From positions 1 through 62,230 of the forward strand of contig DATKQI010000095.1 of assembly GCA_035532755.1 (NCBI GenBank): a DNA stretch of 62,230 nt, given 5' to 3'. Under the pieces are notes generated by a model, which saw only the letters and a list, made by a program, of their open reading frames with translations, was not told the DNA's origin and searched no databases. The translations under genes and the position numbers were made by a program. The DNA is from DATKQI01 sp035532755 (GTDB lineage: Bacteria; Pseudomonadota; Alphaproteobacteria; Acetobacterales; Acetobacteraceae). Shown here in pieces: positions 16,323 to 25,161 of the stretch (position 1 is the first letter of the stretch; each line of letters opens with the position of its first letter).

Positions 16323-16556
16323 CTACCCGCGACGGCGCAAGATGGCCCGGCGCGTTTTGAAGATCACTGCCGCGGCGGATGCCATCGCCAACGCAAGCAC
16401 CAGATCAATCGATCTGCCGTCCGCGTGCATCGCAACGAGCAGTAGCGCGCCGCTTCCGCCGAGCATGAGCACCGCCGCCGGCAGCCAAGCGAGCCACGCC
16501 AATGGCAGGATCAGCAGCCGCAAGCCGGGCCACGCAACGCGTGCCAACGTCGTCAT
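16323..16556 (-). CDS. Small membrane protein at the end of the transfer operon
   Basis: This gives 77 residues from an ATG at 16556 that overlaps the preceding stop (ATGA). Two hydrophobic spans (LRLLILPLAWLAWLPAAVLM and IDLVLALAMASAAAVIF) predict an inner-membrane hairpin with a basic C-terminus (KTRRAILRRRG). It is the last gene of the long minus-strand series. Function is unknown; its place suggests a role in transfer. Confidence 0.6.
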   Translation of the reverse strand: MTTLARVAWPGLRLLILPLAWLAWLPAAVLMLGGSGALLLVAMHADGRSIDLVLALAMASAAAVIFKTRRAILRRRG

Positions 16557-16975
16557 CTCCCACCTCCAGCATTGAGCCAAACCGCAGGCGAGCACACGCG
16601 CTCGCCCTTCTGCTGCCAGCACACGGCGATCGGGCCGGCGCGCGACTGCCCGGCGGCTCCCACGGCATACCCGATCGCGCCGCCGATCGTCGCTGCGAAG
16701 AACAGCGCGGCGGCGACTGTGATCGAGGCCCGGCGGTCGATGTGACCGGCCACGCGCAGGGCAATTCCTGTGCTCGCCCGCTCCACGGCGGCGGTCACCT
16801 GGTTGTCCAGCGGCTGAGAGCCGAGCGTCTCCAGCCGTCCCGCCGTGTCAGCCATCGCCCGCGCCAGCGATGCGGCTGCATGCAGCAGCGTCGCCAGCGG
16901 GTCATCAGCCAGGACCCCAGAGCGCTGTGCCTCGGTCTCAAGCCGATCCGCCGCTTCGTGGAGCGCGGTGGCCAT
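16553..16975 (-). CDS. Membrane-anchored helical protein linked to transfer genes
   Basis: This 140-residue protein has a helical, acidic first half (ATALHEAADRLETEAQ to QVTAAVERA), one membrane segment (ITVAAALFFAATIGGAIGYA) and a short tail with two cysteines (VCWQQKGERVC). It starts one base after the ATPase gene's stop and overlaps the following small membrane gene by ATGA. It may anchor or oppose the neighbouring ParA-like ATPase at the membrane, but that is a guess from order alone. Confidence 0.6.
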   Translation of the reverse strand: MATALHEAADRLETEAQRSGVLADDPLATLLHAAASLARAMADTAGRLETLGSQPLDNQVTAAVERASTGIALRVAGHIDRRASITVAAALFFAATIGGAIGYAVGAAGQSRAGPIAVCWQQKGERVCSPAVWLNAGGGR

Positions 16976-16976
16976 G

Positions 16977-17750
16977 TCAGGGAAGCCACGCGGCGATCGG
17001 CTCGAAGGACCGCTCCATCTCCCGCAGCCACATGAAGACGCGCTGTGCGTTCGTGAGGCCGAGCTTGTCCCCGTTCGCTTCGGTGAAGCGGAGCCGCTGG
17101 TCGTCGAGCAGGGTCATGCAGGCAAGGCGCGGCATGCGCACGAGCTGGGCACCGCGGGCGATCGCAGCGCGGAGCCCAGCATCGCCCTCGTGCTTGGCCC
17201 AGGCGGCGTCCAGCGATATGCCGGCCGGCACCACCCCTGCGTTGAAGACGATCGCCGTCTTCTCCGGCGCGAGCAGCCCGCTGCGCTCGGTCTCCCGCAG
17301 ATAAGCGAGATCATCGCTGTCGGCGCCGACGAAGTGCAGCACCACCGGGGTCACCCCGTTCTCCGCCAGGAAGCCGGCCAGATCGAGTTCCAGGGCCGCG
17401 TGCTTCAGGAGTTGATCGCCACCGCCGAGATCCACGATCAGGGACTTGCGGTGCCCGATAGCCTGTTCGAGCAAAGTGTCCAGCCAGGGCCGCATGTCAT
17501 CGTCCGCGGCGCTCGGCGGACTGACCACCAGATTGCCGAAGAAGGCCGCCAGGGTCTGGTTCGTGCGGTCCGCGTCCGCCACGATGATCTGCCGCCCCTG
17601 ATTGAGGGCGCGATCAACCATCCAGCGATAGGCGACCGTCTTGCCCCGGCCACCGCGGCCCACGGCGAAGATCGCCTTCGGCTGGTCAGTGCTACCCGTG
17701 TCCGGTGCCCGGCCCAGCTCCATCACGGCAGCGTCATCACGTCTCGCCAT
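16977..17750 (-). CDS. ParA/VirC1-like P-loop ATPase
   Basis: This 257-residue protein shows AIFAVGRGGRGKTVAYRWMV, a P-loop lacking the canonical lysine-rich ParA start, then IIVADADRTNQTLAAFFG (Walker A'-like) and KSLIVDLGGGDQLLKHAA (Walker B). That is the SIMIBI layout of ParA, MipZ and VirC1. It sits downstream of the relaxase and overlaps by 14 bp a gene for a probable DNA-binding protein, like the virC1-virC2 pair that helps relaxosomes reach the coupling protein. A second, separate parA at 1.6-2.3 kb already covers partition, which favours a transfer role here. Function is inferred. Confidence 0.7.
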   Translation of the reverse strand: MARRDDAAVMELGRAPDTGSTDQPKAIFAVGRGGRGKTVAYRWMVDRALNQGRQIIVADADRTNQTLAAFFGNLVVSPPSAADDDMRPWLDTLLEQAIGHRKSLIVDLGGGDQLLKHAALELDLAGFLAENGVTPVVLHFVGADSDDLAYLRETERSGLLAPEKTAIVFNAGVVPAGISLDAAWAKHEGDAGLRAAIARGAQLVRMPRLACMTLLDDQRLRFTEANGDKLGLTNAQRVFMWLREMERSFEPIAAWLP

Positions 17751-18699
17751 CGGCGTTCCCTCTCGGATTGGCAGGGTTGATGGGTTCGGGAATGCGGACC
17801 TTCCCGGCGTTCAGGCCCGCGCGGAATGCGCGAAGGCGCGCCTCCACCGTCGTCGCCGCGCTTGTGCTCTCCGACAGCTCTGGAGGTCGGGGAGGGGCGG
17901 CGCGCGAAATCAGCGAGACTGCGCCAGCGGCGGGTTCCGCGGCGCGACCTGCCCCGGGACGGAACAGTTGAACCGCGACCGGCGGCCTGGCCGGCTCTGC
18001 GCGGCCGACGGCTTTGCGCATCACCGCCCTGCGGACCCGATACCAGGTCTGTGCGACCGTCCCCGGAGCGGGCGGGTTGCCGTCCCGGTCAGTCAGGCCG
18101 CCCTTATCCAAAGCCACGGCCACCGCGCCCCAGTTCGGACTGTCTTGCTCAAGCGCCTCCCGCAGTTCGGCATAGTTGCTCAGCATCCACTGATAGACCG
18201 GAGAGCGTCGCGGATCTGTTTGCTGGCGGGCCGCGGCCATGATCTTGGCCACCGACCGGGACGTCGGCGTCGGCGCCGACGGGGGTGGAAGCGGCGGAAA
18301 ATCCCGCGCTGCGCCGTCACCGGGAAAGACCGTGGCGGCCCATTTTTCGGAATCGTAGCCGCATTGCCGGACACTGGCGCACACCTTCTTCCAGGTTGCG
18401 GCGATCTGCGCCGGGGTCGGGGGCTGAAAGACGTCCGGGCTGCAGATGGCTTTGCCTGCCTCGTAGGCGATTTCACGCCATGCGAACCCAGGCTCCGCCT
18501 GCGCTTTCAGCAGCGCCTCGTACTGGCGGTAGAGCCACACGTACACAGCCCCGCCACGCTTGAAGCGCGATCCGGCGATCCGTGCCGGTTTGGGGAACGG
18601 CCAGGAGATGGCGGTCTCGGGCGGCGGGTCGGTCGTCTCTTCGGCCCTACGCGAATCCCGCAGTTCGACATTGGGACCAGGGGCTGGATGGCGTGTCAT
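17737..18699 (-). CDS. Protein with two copies of a helical DNA-binding-like domain
   Basis: I do not recognise a named family, but the 320-residue protein contains an internal duplication. Residues about 50-115 (VYVWLYRQYEALLKA to PTPAQIAATWKKVCASV) and about 165-230 (VYQWMLSNYAELREAL to PAPGTVAQTWYRVRRAV) share the pattern YxWhxxxYxxL, W/A, then PxPxxhAxTWxxV, typical of HTH-like modules in plasmid proteins. Linkers and tail are Pro/Ala-rich. It starts with a good GAGGAG site. Upstream, between 18725 and 18784, an 11-bp-period repeat array is the obvious candidate target. Together with the ATPase gene it overlaps, it may form a VirC1/VirC2-like or partition-like pair. Confidence 0.6.
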   Translation of the reverse strand: MTRHPAPGPNVELRDSRRAEETTDPPPETAISWPFPKPARIAGSRFKRGGAVYVWLYRQYEALLKAQAEPGFAWREIAYEAGKAICSPDVFQPPTPAQIAATWKKVCASVRQCGYDSEKWAATVFPGDGAARDFPPLPPPSAPTPTSRSVAKIMAAARQQTDPRRSPVYQWMLSNYAELREALEQDSPNWGAVAVALDKGGLTDRDGNPPAPGTVAQTWYRVRRAVMRKAVGRAEPARPPVAVQLFRPGAGRAAEPAAGAVSLISRAAPPRPPELSESTSAATTVEARLRAFRAGLNAGKVRIPEPINPANPRGNADGET

Positions 18700-18724
18700 G
18701 TCTCCTCAGCTCCGCCTCAGGACG

Positions 18725-18790
18725 CGACAGTTCCACGACAGATCCCCGTCAGTTCTTCGACACATCGACGACACTTGCGCGACGGGAAGA
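18725..18790. repeat. Six phased 11-bp direct repeats (CGACA units)
   Basis: CGACA or a one-base variant begins at 18725, 18736, 18747 (CGTCA), 18758, 18769 and 18780 (CGACG), an exact 11-bp step each time. The first units extend as CGACAGTTCCA, CGACAGATCCC and CGTCAGTTCTT. The array fills the 130-bp gap between the relaxase operon and the duplicated-domain gene, near that gene's promoter region. One face of the helix would carry all copies, as in a multi-site operator, centromere, overdrive-like enhancer or accessory part of oriT. Confidence 0.75.
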
Positions 18791-18829
18791 GTCAGGGTTT
18801 CCATCAGACCAAGGCATTCATGAATGCGG

Positions 18830-19012
18830 TCAGGCGCGTATCCGCGGCCATTTGCGGCGCGGCTGTTTGGTTTCCGGCTGGCGTTCCTCGGCCTTGGCCC
18901 GCTGCCGGTCCCCGCGATCTTGCGCGACCTGCGCGCGCTCCCCGGCCCGCTCGTGCTGCACCTCCTGGGCCAGCCGGGTCCAGAACGACCCGGCTTTCTG
19001 TTGCTCACTCAT
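18830..19012 (-). CDS. Small charged helical protein downstream of the relaxase
   Basis: This 60-residue, highly charged protein (MSEQQKAGSFWTRLAQEVQH, then AKAEERQPETKQPRRKW) has its ATG overlapping the relaxase stop (ATGA), so it is translationally coupled to it. It looks like a coiled helix with a basic end. It may be an accessory relaxosome protein; function is unknown. Confidence 0.5.
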   Translation of the reverse strand: MSEQQKAGSFWTRLAQEVQHERAGERAQVAQDRGDRQRAKAEERQPETKQPRRKWPRIRA

Positions 19013-22000
19013 CGCACTCTCCTCGACTTCGATTGGCGTTGCCTGGTCCGCGCCGCGATGACTTCCATCGCCGGTTGCAGCACCCGCGCCCTGATCGCCT
19101 TGGCGGCGGCCTGAAGCCGCTGGCGGGCGAAGGTTCGGTTCAGCGTCGTGGGCTGCTGGCCAGCCTTGCGGCGTTCCTCGGCCGGGCGCAGTCCGCGCTG
19201 CAGGCCCCGCGCGCTCTGCCGCACGGCCTCACTGGCGCGTTCCAGGAAGAGCAGCGCGGAGGGCTTCTCCGGCTGGCGGGACAGGTTGCGGGCCATGTTC
19301 GCGAGCACGTCTTTCCGCGTGATCGGGCGCGCGTCCCCGAGCGGCCGGCGGCCGGCGATTTCCTGGCGCTCGGCGCCGTCCGACGTCACCAGCCAGGACT
19401 GCCGGCGATGGCGGCTCTCCGCGACATAGACCGTGTTGGCGTTCGCTGTCCGGCTGCCGCCGGGCAGCGCGTTGATGTGTTCCGTGCTGGTGATGCCCTG
19501 GGCGGCGTTGATCGTCAGGCAGTCGCCGTAGGACAGCCGGACGCGGCCGGAGAGCGGGTCGCGCAGTGTCTCCCACCTGACCAGGCCTTCGGTCCCACGG
19601 GCGTTCCGCATCCGCACGCCCTCACCGGAGATGTCGAGCACGGTCAGCACCGAACCGTTCCGCCCGATACTGCCTGCCCGGCCGCCGCTCAGCGCGGCCC
19701 CTGTGTTGGCGAACAGGCGGATCTGGTCGCCCTGGGCCAGCGGGAGCGCATACTCGGCGCCGTTCTGGTCCGTGGCTTTCAGGATGGCGACATCGGGGCC
19801 AACCTCCCCGGCGGCCCGCCGTCGCTCCCGGATGGCCGCGGAGACGGCGCGCGCATCCTCATTCGTCGGAGCGGTCACGGTCAGCCGGTAGGACGGATCA
19901 GCGGCGTTCGCACGCTGCCGCTCAGCCCAGAGGTCCGCCACACGCGCCACGGCGTCGCCATAGCCGCCTGGAACCAGCGCCAGAGTGCCGTCCTCCCCTT
20001 TCCGGGCAAGCGCCTCGTCCGCCCGGGCTTCGCGGAACATCAGGGAGGTCTCCCGCTCGCGCTGCGACTGCTGTCGCACCGTGGTCAGCAGTTCCGGCAT
20101 CTGATCCGGACCCAGCGCCTTCCGGAGCAGATCGACCGTGGGCCCCGCTTCGACCGACTGGCACTGCAGCGGATCGCCCAGGCCGATCACCTGCGCGCCG
20201 GAGGCCGCCTGAAGCCGCAACAGCCGGGCCATGTCCGATGTGCCGACCAGTCCGATCTCATCGACCACGACCACCGTCTGCCGGTTCATGGGCACCCTGC
20301 CGGCCTCGGCCCGGTCCAGCAGGACCGAGAGTGCAAACCATTGGCGAATGCCGGCCCCGGCGAGATCGTCGGCCTGACGCCACGCGACGGCGGCCCCGAC
20401 TACCGTGCGCCCATCCTCATTCCAGGCGTCGACCAGCGGGGAGAGCAGGGCAGTCTTCCCGGCGCCCGCCACGCCGATTGCCACGCCGAGCCTGCCGCCA
20501 GTGCCGAGCCGGCTGATGACGGCGCGCTGCTTTTCTCCGTGGCTGGTGGACAGGTCGAGATCGGTGCGGCTGGTGGCGCGCTCGATCGCGGCCGGACTCA
20601 GCGCCGCCGACTTGTCCGCTGCCGCGGCGCGGGCCAGCGCGACGAGTTCGTCCTCCCGACCGAGATGCTTTTCCGTGGTGACGCGCGCCCGGCGTCCGTC
20701 CCTGGCCGCAATCAGGCGCGTGTCCTCGCCTTCCTGGCGGACGCCGCGCGTGCCAAGCGCCCGCACGATGTCGGTGATGTTCTCGGGCCCGGTGACGCTC
20801 GCGGCGACCAGCCCCCGGGTGGCGGCCACGCGCAGGTCGGCCATGTCCACCACGGCGGACCTGGCAAACGCCCGCTCCACCAGCGGCAGGGCGGCCTGAT
20901 AGGCCTGCGCCGTGCGTTCGTCCGGATTTTGCGGGGCGGGTGCGGCACCTTTCCCCACGACACCGGCATTTTGCCACCCGAGCTTGTCGGTCTGGCTCCG
21001 CCAGGCAGCAAAATCTGAGCAATCATCGCGCCTGGCGTCCTTGGATTTGCGCCCGGCGCCGGCGCCGCGCTTGGCCAGCTCGACCCTTTCCTCCGCGGTC
21101 AACAGATCCCAGTCGCGCCCGCTTTGCTGCGCCCAGCCGCGGGCAATCGCGTTCGCGTCGATTGTGCGTTTCGAGAACGCTGTCCGCACCCGCTCCGGAA
21201 TTCCGGTCAGCCGAGCCGCGCCGGTTTCCTGATCCAGCGCGACACCCGCGCCGATCGCGCGGAGGTTCTGGGCGAGATGGGCCTGGTAGTACGCGCCGAA
21301 CTCGTGCACGCGGCCCTCCAGGCGCTGCAGGTCCAGTGAGCCGAGCCGGCCGGCGTCCGTCAGGACCGCATTGAACAGCGCGACGTGCGTGTGCAGGTTC
21401 GGATCGCCCGCGACCTTCAGCGACACCAGCTCGGTCTGCGCGCCGTTCGCGATCTCCAGGGTCGGGCGGCTGGTGTAGTGCATGAACTGCGCCCAGCCCA
21501 CGTGCCCGGACTCCCATCCGTCCCGGCCGCCGTTCCCCTTGCGCGCACGTCCCAGCTCCGCGGCGAGGTACGACATGGCGGACGCAACCGCATCCCGATG
21601 CGCCTGCGCGATCTGATTGCGCTCGGCTTCCGTGGGCGCGAAGGCCCAGGCCAGAGAGACGCTCTTGTCGGCGGAGAAGCAGCAATCCACGAAGCTGATC
21701 GTCTTGCGCCGGCTGACGCCTTCGATCTCTGTGCCGTCCGTGCGCCGGCCCGCCAAGAGGCTTGCCAGTTCGTCGGCGACGAGCGGCCGCACCGGGTCGA
21801 TGCCCAGCCGGCGGGCAAGGCCCGGGTGCATGTCCCTCCGGGGTTCGGCCACAGTCGCCGTGTCACTCCCCTGGGGGGCATCGGGCTGCGCAAGCCGCGC
21901 GCCGGCCTGGTAGTAGGCCGCCAGCTCAGCGGCTTCGCGCGGCAGCGTCGGCTCCATCAGATGCGCCGCCATCGCCTTGCCGCTCGATGGCGCGCCGACC

Positions 22001-22023
22001 GCGCCGGTGCGGTATGTCAGCAT
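19009..22023 (-). CDS. MobF (TrwC/TraA-type) conjugative relaxase-helicase
   Basis: The ATG at 22023 gives 1004 residues starting MLTYRTGAVGAPSSGKAMAA, the normal TrwC-type start. Catalytic-type tyrosines are Y4 and the pair in AAYYQAG (about 37-38). Metal-ligand histidines are in NLHTHVALFNAV (about 211-213), with another candidate in ESGHVGWAQF. The C-terminal RecD-like helicase has GVAGAGKT (about 517-524), VVVDEIGLVG and a late YGDCLTINAAQGIT motif. It nicks oriT, stays covalently bound to the strand and unwinds it during transfer. It lies one base after the stop of a coiled-coil gene and next to the coupling protein gene. The nic site was not found. Confidence 0.93.
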   Translation of the reverse strand: MLTYRTGAVGAPSSGKAMAAHLMEPTLPREAAELAAYYQAGARLAQPDAPQGSDTATVAEPRRDMHPGLARRLGIDPVRPLVADELASLLAGRRTDGTEIEGVSRRKTISFVDCCFSADKSVSLAWAFAPTEAERNQIAQAHRDAVASAMSYLAAELGRARKGNGGRDGWESGHVGWAQFMHYTSRPTLEIANGAQTELVSLKVAGDPNLHTHVALFNAVLTDAGRLGSLDLQRLEGRVHEFGAYYQAHLAQNLRAIGAGVALDQETGAARLTGIPERVRTAFSKRTIDANAIARGWAQQSGRDWDLLTAEERVELAKRGAGAGRKSKDARRDDCSDFAAWRSQTDKLGWQNAGVVGKGAAPAPQNPDERTAQAYQAALPLVERAFARSAVVDMADLRVAATRGLVAASVTGPENITDIVRALGTRGVRQEGEDTRLIAARDGRRARVTTEKHLGREDELVALARAAAADKSAALSPAAIERATSRTDLDLSTSHGEKQRAVISRLGTGGRLGVAIGVAGAGKTALLSPLVDAWNEDGRTVVGAAVAWRQADDLAGAGIRQWFALSVLLDRAEAGRVPMNRQTVVVVDEIGLVGTSDMARLLRLQAASGAQVIGLGDPLQCQSVEAGPTVDLLRKALGPDQMPELLTTVRQQSQRERETSLMFREARADEALARKGEDGTLALVPGGYGDAVARVADLWAERQRANAADPSYRLTVTAPTNEDARAVSAAIRERRRAAGEVGPDVAILKATDQNGAEYALPLAQGDQIRLFANTGAALSGGRAGSIGRNGSVLTVLDISGEGVRMRNARGTEGLVRWETLRDPLSGRVRLSYGDCLTINAAQGITSTEHINALPGGSRTANANTVYVAESRHRRQSWLVTSDGAERQEIAGRRPLGDARPITRKDVLANMARNLSRQPEKPSALLFLERASEAVRQSARGLQRGLRPAEERRKAGQQPTTLNRTFARQRLQAAAKAIRARVLQPAMEVIAARTRQRQSKSRRVR

Positions 22024-22024
22024 C

Positions 22025-22285
22025 TCAATGAACAGGCGCGTGCAGCAGCTTGATGATCTCGCCCTGGCCCTCGACAATCTGGTGAACTGTTGCGAGGAGT
22101 TCGATCAGAAGGGCCTGGAGTGGGCTTTCTCCCTGGTCCGCTTCCCCGACGGCCGCTTCGAGAATGCAGTTCAGCTTCTCGTCCATGATCCGCAGCGTCT
22201 CCTGCTGCGTCAGCAGTCCCTGCGTGAGCGCCTGCACCTCGGTGCGAAGGGCGCGGACTTCATCGGCCATCTGATCACTGCTCAT
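22025..22285 (-). CDS. Small coiled-coil protein between T4CP and relaxase
   Basis: This 86-residue protein has heptad-like helices (ADEVRALRTEVQALTQGLLT and ELLATVHQIVEGQGEIIKLL). It lies 24 bp after the coupling protein gene and ends one base before the relaxase start. It probably oligomerises and may bridge relaxase and coupling protein, but no family was recognised. Confidence 0.6.
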   Translation of the reverse strand: MSSDQMADEVRALRTEVQALTQGLLTQQETLRIMDEKLNCILEAAVGEADQGESPLQALLIELLATVHQIVEGQGEIIKLLHAPVH

Positions 22286-22309
22286 CAGGAGTTCCTTCGT
22301 TCGACGGGA

Positions 22310-24115
22310 TCAGGCGGCAAACCGGCTTTCCTGCACGACAGCCTCCGCTTCTGGCCGGCGGAAATAGATCGCCCGTCCGCAGCGGATGGGCCGGCCACCG
22401 GCGATGATGAACAGCTCATCCGCGCGGGTGTCCTGCAGCAGCTCGTCCGCTGCGATCAGCCGCCGCTTGATTTCGTGACGGTTGGTGTTCTGCCCGCGGG
22501 ATCGGCCGCCGATCGCGGCGAGGCTCTGCCCGCTGTGGCGGCCGGCGTTGTCGCCTTCCGAGTAGGCGATCACGCCATAGGTGCCAAACGCGTCCGACAG
22601 CTCGCGCGCCGTCTTCTCGTCGCGCACCGCGGCGTAGGCGCGCCACGACACCGAATCATACCAGGCACGCTTTTCGTGCTGGCCCCAGGCATCTTCAAGC
22701 TGGCCGGCGCTCTGATACAGCAGCTGCAGGGTGATGCCGTATTTCCGGCCGGCGTCGCGGGCCTGCTGAAGCACCGCCATGCGGCCAAGACGCGCCGCCT
22801 CATCGAGCAGGAAGAGCACGCGCCCGGAGGTGCTTCCCTCTGCGCGATAGACCGCATTCAGCAGTGCACCAACCAGCGCGCGTGCCGGGCCCGGCGTGGT
22901 CAACAGCGCATCGAGCGGGATCTGGATGAAGACCGAGAGGTGGCCGTTTGCCAGATCGGCCGTGCGGAAGGTGCTGCCGGAAACCAAATCCGCATAAGCG
23001 CGGATCGAGAGCCAGCCGGTCAGCTTGGCGGCGTTGGCATAGATGCCGCTGAAGGTCTCCTCTGCCGCCATGTCCATGAGCGATCCGGCGATATCCCGCG
23101 CCATGGGGCTGCCGGAGTCGCGGTGAATCGCGGCAAACCGGGCCTTCAGCTTCTTCTCCGGCTGCACGACCGCCTTGCGCAGCAGGCGGAGCGTCTTGTG
23201 TTCCGCGGGCAAGGCTTTGTCCCAGAGCATGTCGGCCAGCAGGCAAGCGACAAGCTGGCGGCCCCAGCTATCGAAGAACGCGCCCTCCTCGCCGCTGTCC
23301 CGGCTCGGCTCGCCGCAGACCCAGGACACCACGGACTGCACATGCGACTCTGCGAGCGGTGCCGTGATGTCGATCCAGTCCAGCACGTTCAGGCCGATAT
23401 CCGGTGTCGCGGGGGACAGCCCGACGACCCGATGACCCATACCCTTGCGGGCATCGTGAAGCATCGGAGCGAGTTCGCAGGAGGGATCGAGCACCACGAC
23501 GGACCCCGTCCAGTGCAGCAGCGTCGTCACCGCGGTGGTGGTCTTGAACCCGCCTGATCCGGCAAAGATCAGGGAATGGGTCGAACCGTCCCGGCACGGG
23601 TCGATCAGCAGCGGTGTCCGCCCGCCCTGGCCCCAGCTCCGCCTGTCGCGCGGATCGAATCGCGCGCCGGAAACCGTGTCCTGATCCACCCGGTACGCCT
23701 CGCCCACGACGACGCCCCCATGCTTCGGATCCGGGCCGGGAAACAACTGGCGCAGCTCTGGTAGCGCCATCCACGCCGCGTGCCCGTGGTTGTCGGAAGA
23801 ACCGCGCTCGACCTGGCGGGGACGCCAGCGCAGCGGCGCCACCTTGGGCATCGTGCGCAGCCGATAGATGACCGCACCCGGCACGAGAACGACCGTCCCG
23901 AGTCCGCCCCAGAAGCTGCGGTGCAGCCACAAGGCGACGACGGGATTGCTCGCGTAGGGCCGGTATATCCACCAGGCCCAGCCACGCTCCGGCCAGGCAA
24001 ACGCGGCCCACAAATGCGTGCCCAGGAGGAAGATGCAGCTTGACGCCACGGTCCATGCAACCGCGGTGGCGAGGATGGTCAGGGCGAGCCATGCCGCCCG
24101 GGTGGGGGTCAGCAT
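22310..24115 (-). CDS. Type IV coupling protein (VirD4/TraG-type)
   Basis: From the ATG at 24115 this encodes 601 residues. Two or three N-terminal membrane spans (LALTILATAVAWTVASSCIF; GTVVLVPGAVIY) precede an ATPase domain with Walker A FAGSGGFKTTTAV and Walker B VLFLLDEAARLGRM, plus the late QSAGQLEDAWG stretch, all typical of VirD4/TraG/TrwB. It brings the relaxosome to the secretion channel. It follows virB11 with only two bases between. The C-terminus after residue 560 is short and ends EAEAVVQESRFAA. Confidence 0.92.
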   Translation of the reverse strand: MLTPTRAAWLALTILATAVAWTVASSCIFLLGTHLWAAFAWPERGWAWWIYRPYASNPVVALWLHRSFWGGLGTVVLVPGAVIYRLRTMPKVAPLRWRPRQVERGSSDNHGHAAWMALPELRQLFPGPDPKHGGVVVGEAYRVDQDTVSGARFDPRDRRSWGQGGRTPLLIDPCRDGSTHSLIFAGSGGFKTTTAVTTLLHWTGSVVVLDPSCELAPMLHDARKGMGHRVVGLSPATPDIGLNVLDWIDITAPLAESHVQSVVSWVCGEPSRDSGEEGAFFDSWGRQLVACLLADMLWDKALPAEHKTLRLLRKAVVQPEKKLKARFAAIHRDSGSPMARDIAGSLMDMAAEETFSGIYANAAKLTGWLSIRAYADLVSGSTFRTADLANGHLSVFIQIPLDALLTTPGPARALVGALLNAVYRAEGSTSGRVLFLLDEAARLGRMAVLQQARDAGRKYGITLQLLYQSAGQLEDAWGQHEKRAWYDSVSWRAYAAVRDEKTARELSDAFGTYGVIAYSEGDNAGRHSGQSLAAIGGRSRGQNTNRHEIKRRLIAADELLQDTRADELFIIAGGRPIRCGRAIYFRRPEAEAVVQESRFAA

Positions 24116-24117
24116 GG

Positions 24118-25161
24118 TCAGTCCTCCATCAGCTCGGCAATGGTCTGCCCGCGCCGTTGCGCGTCCGGCCGCAGCCATACCTCGCCGATCGAGAATTCAC
24201 CCCCGTGCTCCTGAAACGGCACGATCACGTCGATGGCGCCGGCGAGCAGCGATGTGATGGTCGCATCGTCGTAGGACTTTCCGGCCTCGCTGCCTTTCAC
24301 CAGGTTGAACAGCCGGCGAAAGGCCTGCCCGGCATCTTTGCCGTGGATCGTGGTGGAGCTGCCCGGATGACCGGTGCCAACCTCGTGCACGAAGACGTAG
24401 GCGGCCTCAGGATCGCGCAGCTCGCCGACGAATCCCCGGTCGGGGCGCATCCGCAAATAGGCTTCGAGCAGATCCTTCTGGGTCACCTTCGCGGTGCCCT
24501 GGCCGCCGTGGGAGTAGAGCAGGCGAACGTGGTTCGGCTGCGTGATCGTCAGCTCCGGCGCATTCTCGATCGTGATCAGCCGCTCATCGGGGTTGATGAT
24601 GCTGACCAGGGTTTTGAGCATCGTGGTTTTCCCTGACCCTGTGGCGCCGGTCAGGAGCATGGTGCAGCGCATGCGCACCGCCTCGGAGAAGAAGTCCACG
24701 ATGTTGCCGGCATCATAGAGCTGGAGGAGCCGGCTGCTTTCCTGTGCGCGCGCCTCGTGCCGCTGCGCCCATCTGTTCCACTGGCCCGTGCGATAACGGC
24801 GGGCGACCGCGTCCAGTGGGGCGATCCTCTCACTGTGCCGGCGGATGGTCAGGCTGACCGTCCCGTCAGGCACGCAGGGCGGGATCACCGCCTGCAGCCG
24901 CGACCCGTCGGGCAGCTCGGCGGCGAGCAGCGGACGATCCGGTCCAACGTCCTGGCTCGCGTGGGCGGCTGCCAGGACGGCAATGTCGTAGAGCTCGTCG
25001 TATGCGAGCGGGATGTTGTGCCGCTCGAATCCGCCGGCGCGGCGCACGAAGCATTCCCCCGGCCGGTTGATGCAGATCTCCTCCACGCCGGCGTCGGCGA
25101 ACCGCTCGAGAGGCGCGAGCAGCTGGGCCAGGAGCGGGGCGGCGTGGTGCGCATGCATCAT
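24118..25161 (-). CDS. virB11: VirB11-type secretion ATPase
   Basis: The start is ATG at 25161 (MMHAHHAAP), overlapping the virB10 stop; the open frame upstream of it is a shadow of virB10. The 347 residues show an N-terminal domain (VEEICINRPGECFVRRAG), Walker A LLTGATGSGKTTMLKTL, the Asp box ERLITIENAPEL, Walker B-like GFVGELRDPEA and the His box GHPGSSTTIHG. It is a hexameric cytosolic ATPase switching the channel between pilus assembly and DNA export. Confidence 0.95.
   Translation of the reverse strand: MMHAHHAAPLLAQLLAPLERFADAGVEEICINRPGECFVRRAGGFERHNIPLAYDELYDIAVLAAAHASQDVGPDRPLLAAELPDGSRLQAVIPPCVPDGTVSLTIRRHSERIAPLDAVARRYRTGQWNRWAQRHEARAQESSRLLQLYDAGNIVDFFSEAVRMRCTMLLTGATGSGKTTMLKTLVSIINPDERLITIENAPELTITQPNHVRLLYSHGGQGTAKVTQKDLLEAYLRMRPDRGFVGELRDPEAAYVFVHEVGTGHPGSSTTIHGKDAGQAFRRLFNLVKGSEAGKSYDDATITSLLAGAIDVIVPFQEHGGEFSIGEVWLRPDAQRRGQTIAELMED

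Noticed and set aside
18725..18790. CRISPR-like reading of the 11-bp repeats
   Set aside because: The units are far too short, with no spacers and no cas genes; the exact helical phasing points to protein-binding sites. No CRISPR array, rRNA or tRNA was seen in the window.
17641..21018. A 1125-residue plus-strand open frame
   Set aside because: It lies antisense to the relaxase and the genes after it, has Pro/Arg/Gly-rich noise composition and no recognisable domain. The minus-strand genes have clear motifs.
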